DNA of 64,000 nucleotides from Lysobacteraceae bacterium P (GTDB lineage: Bacteria > Pseudomonadota > Gammaproteobacteria > Xanthomonadales > Xanthomonadaceae): the NCBI GenBank assembly GCA_005503055.1, contig SCOX01000003.1, positions 186,001-250,000 on the forward strand. The letters run 5' to 3'. Position 1 is the stretch's first letter. Each line of letters begins with the position of its first letter. Below the pieces are notes generated by a model. That model saw nothing but the letters and a program-made list of their open reading frames with translations. It ran no database searches and was not told where the DNA came from. The translations under genes were made by a program, and so were the position numbers. This document shows positions 16,016 to 25,064 of this stretch, one piece after another.

Positions 16016-17586
16016 GGCGCATCTCCGGGACGCGAACGGGAAAGCGGAAGGCAAGGGCCGAGCAGCGCGATGCCGATGAGGGCGGCGATGGCCACCACGG
16101 CCGCCAACGCGAACGCGTCGTTCACCGCAAGCAGCCACGCCTCGCGCCGCACGGCGGCGCCGAGTTGGGCGATGGAGGCGGAGCCCGCGATGTCGTCGGC
16201 GAAGCGCGAAGACCAGGCGGCGGTGCTCGCGGACAGGCGTTCGCTCGTGCCGGATTGCAGCCACGACACGTGTTCGACCAGCGCGTTGGAATGCAGCTTC
16301 TCGCGCTCGATGGTGAAGTGCGACAACAGCCCGATCCCCATCGTCGAGCCGCCCAGCGTGGTGAGGTTGAAGGCGATGGTCGCGGTCGGTCCGTGCTCGG
16401 GCCTGAGCGTGGACGCGCCGAACATGAGATTGGGAACGGCGAACAGCATCTGGCCCACGCCGATCAGCATGAGGTTGCCACGCAACTGTTCGCCTCCGAC
16501 CAGGCCGGTCGACGCGGCCGACAGCGCGATGCCGAGCGCGAACAACAACACACCGGCGGCCATGAGAACGCGCCCGTCCACGCGATGCAGCAGTCGCCAC
16601 ACCAGCGGGAAGATCGCGATCTGCGGCAACAGGGACCATGCCAGCGCCTGCGAAACCTGCAGCGGGCGGGCGCCCTGCGCCTGCGCCAGCAGCAGCGGGA
16701 CCAGGTAGAGCGAAACGGCGAAGGTGGATCGGAATGTGAGGTTGAGCAGCAGCGACAGGCCGAACCTGCGCTCCATCACTTTCGCGATGTCGATAATCCG
16801 CAGCGTCGAATGACGGTGCGCGACGGCGAAGCCGATCGTTGCTCCGGCGGCGATAGCGAGGGTCCACGCAATGAGGTCGCTCTCCAGCCAGAAACGCCGA
16901 GCGCCCTGGCTCAGCACCAGCATCAACGCGCCGCAGGCCAGCGCGAGCAACGCGATGGCGGGCCAACCGGTCCGCAGCCCTTCGCGGTTAAGCGGAGCAA
17001 TCGGCATCCATCGCAACGCGGCGAGCGCCAGCAACGTGGCCACCCAAAGCGGCACCAGGAACAGCCCGCGCCAACCCAGCGCGACCTCCAGCGGCGCGGA
17101 CACGACGGGTCCCGTGTTCGCCGACACCAGCAGGACGAACGCCAGCAATGCAATGCCCCACAGGCGCTGCGCGCCCGTGCACAAGGTGAAGACGGCGGCG
17201 AAGGCGATCGGACCGAACGTGCCGCCGGCGAGGCCCTGCAGCGCACGCGCCACGAGCATCGTCGGCAGCGACGTCGCCATCGCGCTCAACCACGCGCAGA
17301 CGGCGAACCACGCCGCAGCCGCCACGAAGTATCGGCGCAGCCCGAGCGTCTTGAGCAGCGCGGGCGATACCGCGATACCGGCGAGGCTGGCGACGGTGTA
17401 GACGGTGGTGATCCATGACGCCTCGTCGGCCGATGCGCCGAGGCTGCCCTGGATGTCGGCGAGGTTCGCCGTGGCGAACTGCGCCGCCATGTTCGCAACG
17501 AACGAACCGGCCAGCGCGATCGCCACCGCCGGAGGAAGGCTCGTGGTGTCGGCGGCGGCTGCGACGGTGGTGGTTTGCGTGGTCAT
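16012..17586 (-). CDS. MFS drug-efflux transporter, DHA2 (EmrB) family
   Basis: This 524-aa inner-membrane protein has the segment count of a 14-helix DHA2 transporter and the opening ADIQGSLGASADEASWITTVYT, seen here in pieces as TANLADIQGSLG and SWITTVYTVASL, which is typical of EmrB. ARALQGLAGGTFGPIAF matches the family motif after helix 4. It would drive proton-coupled export with the HlyD-type partner, whose start overlaps its stop. An SDR gene lies 66 bp upstream on the same strand, and a GlxA-type regulator is divergent from that, so the three minus-strand genes may form one regulated operon. Confidence 0.9.
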   Translation of the reverse strand: MTTQTTTVAAAADTTSLPPAVAIALAGSFVANMAAQFATANLADIQGSLGASADEASWITTVYTVASLAGIAVSPALLKTLGLRRYFVAAAAWFAVCAWLSAMATSLPTMLVARALQGLAGGTFGPIAFAAVFTLCTGAQRLWGIALLAFVLLVSANTGPVVSAPLEVALGWRGLFLVPLWVATLLALAALRWMPIAPLNREGLRTGWPAIALLALACGALMLVLSQGARRFWLESDLIAWTLAIAAGATIGFAVAHRHSTLRIIDIAKVMERRFGLSLLLNLTFRSTFAVSLYLVPLLLAQAQGARPLQVSQALAWSLLPQIAIFPLVWRLLHRVDGRVLMAAGVLLFALGIALSAASTGLVGGEQLRGNLMLIGVGQMLFAVPNLMFGASTLRPEHGPTATIAFNLTTLGGSTMGIGLLSHFTIEREKLHSNALVEHVSWLQSGTSERLSASTAAWSSRFADDIAGSASIAQLGAAVRREAWLLAVNDAFALAAVVAIAALIGIALLGPCLPLSRSRPGDAP

Positions 17587-17652
17587 GGCGGTGCGTCGGC
17601 AGAAGATGCGGTCCGCCGGCGCGCGATGCGGCTGCGCCGGCGGACGATGCGA

Positions 17653-18459
17653 TCAGGACGTCGCGGTGGCGTAGCGCGCGGCGGGCTGCGAGCGCGAGAG
17701 TCCCGGCTCCAGCGCCCTGCGTGCACGTTCGAAGGCGTCCCAGTCGGCGATGTCGGGCAGCGCGGGGATCGTCACGGTCTCGCCCTGTGCGAGCCCGGCG
17801 AGCGCGGCGTCCACCATGTCCTGCGCGGACATCACGATCTCCTGCGGCAGGTGCGTCACTGGCAGGCCGGCCACGTCCCAGAAGTCGGTGGCGGTGGCGC
17901 CCGGCAGCACGGCCTGCACGCGCACGCCCTTGTCGGACAGCTCGTGCTGCAGCGACTGCGAGAACGCCAGCACGTACGCCTTGCTCGCCCCGTACACGCC
18001 GTTGAGCCGCTCCGGCGCTAGCGCGACGATGGAGGCGATGTTGATGATCGTGCCCTTGCCGCGCGCCACGAACGCCGGCGCGACCGCGTAGGCCAGCCGC
18101 GTCGGCACGTTCACGTTGAGCGCGATCATGCGGTCCATCTCCGTCACGTCGGATTGCAGCAGCGGCGCGGTGGCGCCCACGCCGGCGTTGTTGACCAGGA
18201 CGGTGATGCTGGCATCGCGCCGGAGCACCTCCTCGACGCGGGCGAGGTCCTCGGGGCGGGTCAGATCGGCGGCGAGCGTCTCGACCGAGCGACCGGTGCG
18301 GGTGGTGAGTTCCTGCGCCAGCGCGCGCAGCTTGTCGGCACGGCGCGCGACCAGGATCAGGTCGTGGCCGGCGCGGGCCAGGCGTTCGGCATAGATGGCG
18401 CCGATGCCCGAGGACGCGCCGGTGACCAGCGCCGTGCCTTGATGAATGCGGGTGTTCAT
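17653..18459 (-). CDS. Short-chain dehydrogenase/reductase
   Basis: The 268-aa SDR has the NAD(P)-binding motif TGASSGIG, the NNAG strand motif (VLVNNAGVGA), an Asn in ALNVNVPT, Ser in NIASIVALA and the catalytic Tyr-x3-Lys in YGASK. ARRADKL after the second strand suggests NADP preference. It heads a minus-strand group with the EmrB/EmrA-type pump and is divergent from the GlxA-type regulator at 18587. It may modify a toxic carbonyl compound that the pump exports, but the substrate is not determinable. Confidence 0.88.
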   Translation of the reverse strand: MNTRIHQGTALVTGASSGIGAIYAERLARAGHDLILVARRADKLRALAQELTTRTGRSVETLAADLTRPEDLARVEEVLRRDASITVLVNNAGVGATAPLLQSDVTEMDRMIALNVNVPTRLAYAVAPAFVARGKGTIINIASIVALAPERLNGVYGASKAYVLAFSQSLQHELSDKGVRVQAVLPGATATDFWDVAGLPVTHLPQEIVMSAQDMVDAALAGLAQGETVTIPALPDIADWDAFERARRALEPGLSRSQPAARYATATS

Positions 18460-18586
18460 GGGGGAGGTCCGGTGAGCCGGCGGATGCCGGGTGCGGAACG
18501 GAATCTAGACCTCCTTGCCTATGGCGCAAATGTCGTATATACCTCGTTTCAGGTCATGCCGTTCAAGCGCATGTCCGGAGGCCGCC

Positions 18587-19528
18587 ATGCTCACCATCGG
18601 ATTCGTCCTGCCGCCCGGATTCCAGATCATGGGACTGGCGGCGGCGTCCGCGTTCGAACTGGCCAACGCGACGGCGAAGGACGCGCTGTACGGCATCCGC
18701 ACCCTGTCCGAGGACGGCGCGAGCGTGTCCAGCTCGCTGGGCGTGCCGGTGCAGACGCGCTCGCTGTCGCGGCAGAAGCTCGACACCCTGATCGTCACCG
18801 GCCTGCTGCATCCCGCGCCGTCGAGCCCGGGGCTGGTCCGGCAGGTGCGTCGGGCGGCGCAGACCACGCGCCGCATCGCATCGGTGTGCACGGGCGCCTT
18901 CATTCTCGGCGAGGCCGGGCTGCTCGACGGGCGGCGCGTGACCACGCACTGGATCCATGCGCGGCAGTTGCAGTCGCAATTTCCCGACGCCATCGTCGAG
19001 GACGACCGCATCTTCATCATCGACGGTGCGCTGTGGACCTCGGCCGGGATGAGCGCGGGCATCGACCTGGCGCTGGGCATGATCGAGAAGGACTTCGGCG
19101 CCGATCTCGCCCGCTCCGTTGCGCAGAAGCTGGTCGTGTACCACCGCCGTGCCGGTGGGCAGTCGCAGCATTCGGCGTTGCTCGACCTGGACGCGAAGAG
19201 CGATCGCATCCAGAGCGCGCTGAGCTATGCGCGCAGCAACCTGCGCGCAGCGTTGTCGGTGGAGGAACTCGCGGACGCCGCCCACCTGAGCCCGCGCCAG
19301 TTCAGCCGCGCGTTCCGCGCCGAGACCGGGCAGTCGCCGGCGAAGGCGGTCGAGCACATGCGCGTGGAAGCGGCACGCGTGATGATTGAACAGAGCCGGC
19401 ATTCGATGGACGAGGTCGCCGCCGAAACGGGTTTCGCCGACACCGAGCGCATGCGCCGTGCCTTCCTGCGCGCCTTCGGCCAGCCACCGCAGATGCTTCG
19501 GCGGAGTGCGCGGCTCGCGGGCGCGTGA
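18587..19528 (+). CDS. GlxA-type AraC-family transcriptional regulator
   Basis: The 313-aa protein joins an N-terminal DJ-1/PfpI-like domain (the nucleophile-elbow-like ASVCTGAFILGEAGLLDG and TTHW) to a C-terminal AraC double helix-turn-helix (LSVEELADAAHLSPRQFSR and VAAETGFADTERMRRAF). Such regulators sense small molecules such as betaines or aldehydes. The ATG at 18587 is preceded by GGAGG and starts directly with the DJ-1 first strand; a longer frame has no support. It is divergent from the SDR and efflux genes, its most likely targets. A GTATATAC sequence lies in the intergenic region near 18535. Confidence 0.85.
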   Translation: MLTIGFVLPPGFQIMGLAAASAFELANATAKDALYGIRTLSEDGASVSSSLGVPVQTRSLSRQKLDTLIVTGLLHPAPSSPGLVRQVRRAAQTTRRIASVCTGAFILGEAGLLDGRRVTTHWIHARQLQSQFPDAIVEDDRIFIIDGALWTSAGMSAGIDLALGMIEKDFGADLARSVAQKLVVYHRRAGGQSQHSALLDLDAKSDRIQSALSYARSNLRAALSVEELADAAHLSPRQFSRAFRAETGQSPAKAVEHMRVEAARVMIEQSRHSMDEVAAETGFADTERMRRAFLRAFGQPPQMLRRSARLAGA

Positions 19529-19609
19529 ACCGGGCGGGGTATTTGCAAAGCCGGTCAGCTTGACCGAGGTCAGGATCGGCGGCGCGCAGATCATTACAAT
19601 GCGTCCCCG

Positions 19610-20002
19610 ATGCGCACCCCCGCCTTCCACAACCGCATGGCCCTGCTGGCGCTCGCCGCCATGCTGCTGCTGTTGGCGCTGCCGACGGTGGGGCGCGTGC
19701 TCGCCGGTTCGTCGGCGAACTCGCAGGGCGTGTGGGCGCAGATGTGCACGATGGCCGGGCTCAAGCTGGTGAAGGTCGCGCCCGACGCCAATTCGATCGA
19801 CCCGCCCGCGCCGAAGCCGATGCCCGGCGACGATTGCGCCTACTGCCCGGTACTGGGCGGACTGGTCCTGCTGCTGGCGTGGACGCTGTTTGCCGCTCCG
19901 CAGCAGGCGCGGGCGACGCCGCCATCGTGGCGCACGCTGCTGCCGCGTACGTTCGAGCACCCCAGCGGGCTGGGTTCGCGCGGTCCACCGATGGCCCTCT
20001 GA
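19610..20002 (+). CDS. DUF2946-type small membrane protein
   Basis: The 130-aa protein has an N-terminal hydrophobic segment (MALLALAAMLLLLALP), a periplasmic-looking middle with QMCTMAG and DDCAYCPVLGG, and a second hydrophobic segment (LVLLLAWTLFAA). The Cys pattern C-x2-C next to Met and Cys residues is what DUF2946 proteins show. These often sit beside metal or TonB-dependent transport genes, and a copper or other metal link is suspected but unproven. It lies 72 bp upstream of a TonB-dependent receptor on the same strand, likely one transcription unit. Confidence 0.68.
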   Translation: MRTPAFHNRMALLALAAMLLLLALPTVGRVLAGSSANSQGVWAQMCTMAGLKLVKVAPDANSIDPPAPKPMPGDDCAYCPVLGGLVLLLAWTLFAAPQQARATPPSWRTLLPRTFEHPSGLGSRGPPMAL

Positions 20003-20074
20003 AAGCCACGTCCCTCATCCATTGAGTTGCGCGCGCGACGGGTTCGCGCGCGTCCCCGTGCTTTTGGAGTTTCC

Positions 20075-22147
20075 ATGTCGAAGTTTTCCTTCGCGGCGCC
20101 GTGTGCGTCGCGTCTGGCCGTGGCCGTCGCCCCGGTCCTGGTGCCCCTTGCCTCCGCCATCGCGGGCCCCGCGCCGGAGCCGTCCACCACGCTCGATGCC
20201 GTGCAGGTGCGCGGCGTGCGCCCCGAGCTGGCCAGCGCCGAGTCCCTGAAGCAGGCGCGCGAACGCCTCGACCAGCGCGCCGGCGCGACCGCGCTCGTCG
20301 ACGCCGATGCTTACCGCGACGGTCGCGTGAGCACGCTCACCGATGCGCTGGGCTACGCGCCGGGCGTGTTCGTGCAGTCGAGATTCGGCGCGGAAGAGGC
20401 GCGGCTGTCGATCCGTGGATCCGGCGTGCAGCGCACCTTCCACGGTCGCGGCATCGCAGTCCTGCAGGACGGCGTGCCGCTGAACCTCGCCGACGGCGCG
20501 TTCGACATGCAGGCCATCGAGCCGCTCGCCGCCCGCTACATCGAGGTGTACCGCGGCGCAAACGCGCTCGAATACGGCGCCGCCACGCTCGGCGGTGCGA
20601 TCGACTTCGTCTCGCCGACGGGTTTCGATGCGGCGATGCTGGACGCGCGCGTGGAAGCCGGCAGTTTCGGCTACCGGCGCCAACAGCTCGCCGTCGCCGG
20701 CGCCACCGCGAAGGCCGACGGATTCGTCAGCCTCAGCGGCCTGCAGCAGGACGGCTATCGCGCCCATTCGCAGCAGGAGAACTACCGCCTGTTCGGCAAC
20801 GCCGGCTATCGTTTCAGCGACACGCTCGACGGACGCGTCTATCTGACCCACGTCGACACGCGTTCGGAACTGCCTGGCAACCTCACGCTGGCGCAGTCCA
20901 AGGCAGATCCGCGTGCGGCCAACACCGGCAACGTCGCGCTCGATCAACGCCGCGATTTCCGCCTCGACCGCATAGCCGGAACGCTCGGCTGGGCGCCGTC
21001 GCAAGGGCGCACGCTCACCGTGTCGACATGGCTGTCGGACAAGTCGCTGCACCATCCCATCTACCAGGTGCTGGACCAGGACAGTCGCGACGTCGGCATC
21101 GATGTGCGCTGGCGCGGCGAAGGCCAACTCGTCGGTCGCCGCAATGTGCTCGTCGCCGGCTTCACGCACACGCGTGGCAACATCGACGACGATCGTTTCG
21201 TCAATGTCGGCGGACATGCGGGCGCACGCACCAACCGGTTCAACCAGCGTGCGACAAACACCCAGGCGTACGTCGAGAACCAGACCTGGCTCGATACGCG
21301 TTGGGTGCTGGCGCTGGGCGCGCAGGGATTGCATTCCATGCGGCGTTCGCGCGACGGGTTCATCACCGGCGGTCGCGACGAAAGCTTCGACGTCGACTAC
21401 ACCGGCGTCAGCCCGAAGCTGGGCGTGCGTTACCTCCTCGACGACTCCACGCAGTTGTTCGCCAATGTCAGCCGCAGCCTGGAGCCGCCGAGCTTTGGCG
21501 AGCTGACCGGCGGTCCCGGCGTCACCCAGGTGGACGAACAGAAGGCGACGACGGCGGAAGTCGGCGCACGCGTGCAGCGCGATGCCTTCTCGCTCGACGC
21601 GGCGCTGTACCGCGCGCGCGTGGACGGCGAGCTGCTGGCGCTGACCGACGGCAACGGCAATCCGCTGGGCACGGTGAATGCCGACCGCACGATCCACCAG
21701 GGCCTTGAACTCGGCCTGGGCTGGCGCCTGCGGGAACAGTGGCTGCTATCGGTCAACTACCTGTGGAACGACTTCCGCTTCGACCACGACCCGGTGTACG
21801 GCGACAACGCATTGGCCGGCATCCCGCCGCAGCAGTTGCGCACGTCGCTGCGCTGGTCGCCGAACGATGCCTTGTACATCGCGCCGAATGTGGAGTGGGT
21901 GCCGCAGGACTACTGCGTCGACCACGCCAACACTTTCCGGGCGCCGGGCTACACGCTGCTCGGCCTGCGCGTCGGCGGGCGCCTCGCATCGCGATGGTCG
22001 TGGTTCGTGGATTCGCGCAACCTGACCGATCGCAAGTGGATCTCCAGCACGAATGTGGTCGCCGACGCGCGTGGGCAGGATCAGGCCAACTTCATGCCGG
22101 GCGACGGGCGTTCGGTGTACGTCGGACTGGAGTGGGCGATGCAGTGA
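20075..22147 (+). CDS. TonB-dependent outer-membrane receptor (FecA/siderophore type)
   Basis: The 690-aa protein has a signal peptide, a TonB-box-like TTLDAVQVRGVR, a plug domain (DALGYAPGVFVQSRFG, LSIRGSGVQRTFHGRGI, VYRGANALEYGAATLGGAIDFVSP) and a 22-strand-type barrel. The barrel ends in LEWAMQ rather than the usual terminal Phe or Trp. Plug details are typical of ferric-siderophore or metal-chelate receptors. The start at 20075 follows TTTTGGAG. It is preceded by the DUF2946 gene and followed by a strong hairpin at 22161-22194. The ligand is unknown; iron chelate is most likely and copper is possible given the neighbour. Confidence 0.88.
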   Translation: MSKFSFAAPCASRLAVAVAPVLVPLASAIAGPAPEPSTTLDAVQVRGVRPELASAESLKQARERLDQRAGATALVDADAYRDGRVSTLTDALGYAPGVFVQSRFGAEEARLSIRGSGVQRTFHGRGIAVLQDGVPLNLADGAFDMQAIEPLAARYIEVYRGANALEYGAATLGGAIDFVSPTGFDAAMLDARVEAGSFGYRRQQLAVAGATAKADGFVSLSGLQQDGYRAHSQQENYRLFGNAGYRFSDTLDGRVYLTHVDTRSELPGNLTLAQSKADPRAANTGNVALDQRRDFRLDRIAGTLGWAPSQGRTLTVSTWLSDKSLHHPIYQVLDQDSRDVGIDVRWRGEGQLVGRRNVLVAGFTHTRGNIDDDRFVNVGGHAGARTNRFNQRATNTQAYVENQTWLDTRWVLALGAQGLHSMRRSRDGFITGGRDESFDVDYTGVSPKLGVRYLLDDSTQLFANVSRSLEPPSFGELTGGPGVTQVDEQKATTAEVGARVQRDAFSLDAALYRARVDGELLALTDGNGNPLGTVNADRTIHQGLELGLGWRLREQWLLSVNYLWNDFRFDHDPVYGDNALAGIPPQQLRTSLRWSPNDALYIAPNVEWVPQDYCVDHANTFRAPGYTLLGLRVGGRLASRWSWFVDSRNLTDRKWISSTNVVADARGQDQANFMPGDGRSVYVGLEWAMQ

Positions 22148-22160
22148 TGTTCCGACGAAG

Positions 22161-22194
22161 GCGATCCCCACCCCAACATGGGAGTGGGGATCGC
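22161..22194. terminator. Hairpin between TonB receptor and convergent SDR
   Basis: GCGATCCCCAC (22161-22171) is the exact complement of GTGGGGATCGC (22184-22194), an 11-bp stem with a 12-base loop. No T-run follows; it may act in both directions. Confidence 0.6.
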
Positions 22195-22211
22195 GGGTTC
22201 GGTGCGCCGTG

Positions 22212-23126
22212 TTACGGCGACGCGGGGCGGACGCCGAGCAGATCCGACAGCCCCACGCGATGCAGCATCTCCGCGCGCAAGCGATCGGTCACGGCAAAGC
22301 CCACATCGGCGCCGTCCTGGGTCGGATCGACGTGAACGCGGAATGGGCGCGTCCCGCGCGGCGCGCCGACGATGTCGACGATGGCGTCGGCAACCAGGGC
22401 GGCATCGGCGTCTTCGGGCACGATCTCCGCGAAGGCCTTCTGCACCCGTTCGCCGAAGCCGGCGTACGGCCCGGCTTCGTACTCGGCGCCGCGCACTGCA
22501 TCCTCGGGCTGGCCGCTGTGCGCGAAGTGATTGGTCCCGCGCGTGAAGGCGCCGGGCACGACGATCGACGTCTCGATGCCCCAGCGCGAGAGCTCGCGCG
22601 CGTACTGCACCGCGATCGCGTCCATCGCCGCCTTCGCGCCGAAGTAGGGCGCCAGGTACGGCGGCGTGCCGCCGGCGACGCTGCTGCTCGACACCCACAC
22701 CAGCAGGCCGTCGCGCCGACCGCGCAGGTGCGGCAGGACCGCGCGATTCACGCGTTGGGTACTGAGCACGTTGACGTCGTACAGCTGCGCGTACTGTTCC
22801 GGCGTGAACGCCTCGGCGGGGCCGAACATCATGTGGCCCGCGTTGTGGATCACCGCATCGATGCGACCGGCCTGCGCGATGACGTGGGCGACGGCCTCGT
22901 CGACGGATGCCTGCGCTTGCACGTCCATCTCGACCGTGCGCAGGTCGGTGCCATGCTCGTGCGAGAACGCCTGCATCTGCTCGACGACCGCCGCGTTGCG
23001 CGTGGCGGTGTTGCGCATGGAGGCGTAGACGGTGTGGCCGGCGCGCGCGAGCGCTTCGGCGGTGAGGCGTCCGAAACCGCTGGAGGCGCCGGTGATGAGG
23101 ACGACGGATTTCGTTTGGGTGGTCAT
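22212..23126 (-). CDS. Short-chain dehydrogenase/reductase
   Basis: The 304-aa SDR has TGASSGFG, HNAGHMMFG, a Ser-rich WVSSSSVAGG and the catalytic YFGAK. The extended C-terminus (VDPTQDGADVGFAVTDRLR) fits the SDR group that acts on larger carbonyls. I chose the ATG at 23124-23126, preceded on the minus strand by GGAGG; an upstream ATG adds 11 unconvincing residues. It follows another SDR gene by 66 bp on the same strand, and both are divergent from a LysR regulator. Confidence 0.85.
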   Translation of the reverse strand: MTTQTKSVVLITGASSGFGRLTAEALARAGHTVYASMRNTATRNAAVVEQMQAFSHEHGTDLRTVEMDVQAQASVDEAVAHVIAQAGRIDAVIHNAGHMMFGPAEAFTPEQYAQLYDVNVLSTQRVNRAVLPHLRGRRDGLLVWVSSSSVAGGTPPYLAPYFGAKAAMDAIAVQYARELSRWGIETSIVVPGAFTRGTNHFAHSGQPEDAVRGAEYEAGPYAGFGERVQKAFAEIVPEDADAALVADAIVDIVGAPRGTRPFRVHVDPTQDGADVGFAVTDRLRAEMLHRVGLSDLLGVRPASP

Positions 23127-23192
23127 GAGGATCCTCCGGCGATGCGCGTGCATCGGCATCGCGATGGCGATGTGGGGTTCAAGGAGTGAGGT

Positions 23193-23930
23193 TCAGACGA
23201 TGCCGCCGTTCGCGCGCAGCACCTGGCCGTTGATCCATGCGCCGTCGGGTCCGGCGAGGAACGCGACGGTTGCGGCGATGTCTTCCGGCTGGCCGAGGCG
23301 TTCGAGCGGGGCCTGCTTGGCGAGACGGTCGATCACGTCCTGAGGCTTGCCATCGAGGAACAAGCGCGTCGCGGTCGGGCCGGGTGCGACCGCGTTGACG
23401 GTGATGTTGCGCCCGCGCAGCTCCTTGCTGAGGATCTGCGTCATGGACTCGACCGCGGCCTTGGTGGCGGCATACACGGCGTAGGTCGGTGGCGTCAGGC
23501 CGACGACGCTGCTTGACAGGTTGACGATGCGGCCGCCGTCGCGCAGACGGCGCGAGGCTTCGCGCAGGGTGTTGAAGGTGCCCTTGAGGTTGATCGCGAT
23601 CTGGCTGTCGAACAGCGCGTCGTCGCTTTCGGCCAGCGTGGCCAGGCGCATGATGCCGGCGTTGTTGACCAGCACGTCGACGCCGCCGAACGCGGCCTGC
23701 GCGCCGTCGAACATCCGCGCGACGGCGGCAGGGTCGGATACGTCGGCCTGCGCGGCGACGGCGCGACCGCCGGCCTGTTCGATCTGCGCGACGAGGGAGT
23801 CGGCCTCGTCGGCCGCACCCGCGTAGTTGACGACGACCGTGAAGCCGTCCGCGGCGAGGCGGCGGGCGATGGCGGCGCCGATGCCGCGCGAGGCACCGGT
23901 GACGAGGGCGGTTCGGGGGGTGGTGTTCAC
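23193..23930 (-). CDS. Short-chain dehydrogenase/reductase (FabG-like)
   Basis: The 245-aa classical SDR has TGASRGIG, NNAGIM, NLSSSVVG and the YAATK active-site motif, ending in the INGQVLRANGG segment typical of FabG-like 3-oxoacyl or sugar dehydrogenases. VNYAGAADEAD after strand 2 is common in NADP-dependent members. It is the first gene after the LysR regulator on the opposite strand, so it is the most likely direct target. The substrate is unknown. Confidence 0.87.
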   Translation of the reverse strand: MNTTPRTALVTGASRGIGAAIARRLAADGFTVVVNYAGAADEADSLVAQIEQAGGRAVAAQADVSDPAAVARMFDGAQAAFGGVDVLVNNAGIMRLATLAESDDALFDSQIAINLKGTFNTLREASRRLRDGGRIVNLSSSVVGLTPPTYAVYAATKAAVESMTQILSKELRGRNITVNAVAPGPTATRLFLDGKPQDVIDRLAKQAPLERLGQPEDIAATVAFLAGPDGAWINGQVLRANGGIV

Positions 23931-24025
23931 GGGGAGCTCCGGGTCTGGCGCCGGCCGGGATCGGCGGCGTGGAGACAGTCTGGAACTCCCTCGTCCAGAG
24001 ATAATCCACCTAGAATTGGCCGCAC

Positions 24026-24044
24026 TGTTCGCATTCGGCGAACA
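24026..24044. promoter_or_regulatory. LysR-type inverted repeat between SDR and regulator
   Basis: TGTTCGC (24026-24032) and GCGAACA (24038-24044) form a perfect inverted repeat with a 5-bp spacer, of the LysR-box kind. It lies 12 bp before the LysR start and within the divergent SDR promoter region. Confidence 0.6.
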
Positions 24045-24055
24045 ATGGAGGCCCC

Positions 24056-24979
24056 TTGGACCGCTTCGACGCGATGCGCCTGTTCATCCGCGTGGTGGAG
24101 CGGCGCAGCTTCACCCAGGCGGCTCACGACATGGAGGTTCCGCGCTCCACCTGCACCAAAGTGATCCGCGAACTCGAGACCCGACTGGGCACGCGCCTGC
24201 TGCAGCGGACCACGCGCGTGGTCCGGCCGACGCTGGACGGCGAGGCGTACTACCACCGTTGTCTGGGCATCCTGGGCGACATCGAGGACGCCGACGGCGC
24301 CTTCCTCGGTGCCACGCCGAAGGGGCTGCTGCGCGTGGAAGTGCAGGGCACGATCGCGCGCCACTTCCTGCTGCCCGCGTTGCCGGCGTTCTTCGAGCGC
24401 TATCCGGACATCGAACTGTCGTTGAGCGAGAGCGATCGCTGGGTCGATCTCGTGCAGGAAGGCGTGGATTGCGCGTTGCGCTGGGGCCACCTGCGCGACA
24501 GCGAACTGGTGGCGCGGCAGGTGGCGATGCTCGACCGCCTGACCTGCGCCACGCCGGAGTACCTGGCGCGGCACGGTAAGCCGGAAACCCTCGAGGATCT
24601 GCACGGGCATCGCGTGGTCGGCATCCGCTCGATCACCACCGGCACGGTGACGCCGCTGGAGTTCATCGTCGATGGGCGCCAGCACGCGGTTTCGTTGCCC
24701 AGCACGCTGTCGGTGACGGGCACGGAAAGCTACCTCGCCGGCATCCGGCTCGGTTTGGGCATCGCGCAGGTGCCTGCCTTTCATGTCGAGGAAGACCTGC
24801 GTCGGGGCACGCTGGTGGAATTGCTGCGCGGCACGCCGCCGCCCTCGATGCCGGTTTCGTTGCTGTATTCGCGCACGCGCCAACTGTCTCCGCGGGTACG
24901 TGTGTTCCTGGACTGGGCAGCGCGTGAGTTTGCGGCACGTGCTGCCTCATCCGCCCACGCTCATCGCGGCATACCGTGA
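24056..24979 (+). CDS. LysR-family transcriptional regulator
   Basis: This 307-aa LysR protein has the N-terminal winged helix (MDRFDAMRLFIRVVERRSF, QAAHDMEVPRSTCTKVIRELE) and a type 2 periplasmic-binding-protein effector domain (GLLRVEVQGTIARHFLLPAL). Start choice is the TTG at 24056, because GGAGG lies 5-10 bases upstream and the protein then begins exactly like its family; the next ATG (24074) would cut the first helix. It is divergent from two SDR genes and a perfect inverted repeat sits between them. The inducer is unknown. Confidence 0.88.
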   Translation: MDRFDAMRLFIRVVERRSFTQAAHDMEVPRSTCTKVIRELETRLGTRLLQRTTRVVRPTLDGEAYYHRCLGILGDIEDADGAFLGATPKGLLRVEVQGTIARHFLLPALPAFFERYPDIELSLSESDRWVDLVQEGVDCALRWGHLRDSELVARQVAMLDRLTCATPEYLARHGKPETLEDLHGHRVVGIRSITTGTVTPLEFIVDGRQHAVSLPSTLSVTGTESYLAGIRLGLGIAQVPAFHVEEDLRRGTLVELLRGTPPPSMPVSLLYSRTRQLSPRVRVFLDWAAREFAARAASSAHAHRGIP

Positions 24980-25064
24980 CCGCTACACTCGACGCCCGCG
25001 ACGCGCGCACCGACCATGACGCCTCGCCGATCGCGGCTTCCCACACCCTACTTCCGGAGTTCCG

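Noticed and set aside
18530-18550. GTATATAC near the GlxA-type gene as another site of the nitrilase regulator
   Set aside because: Only the TATATA core matches; the TGGTG/CACCA arms of the palindrome are missing.
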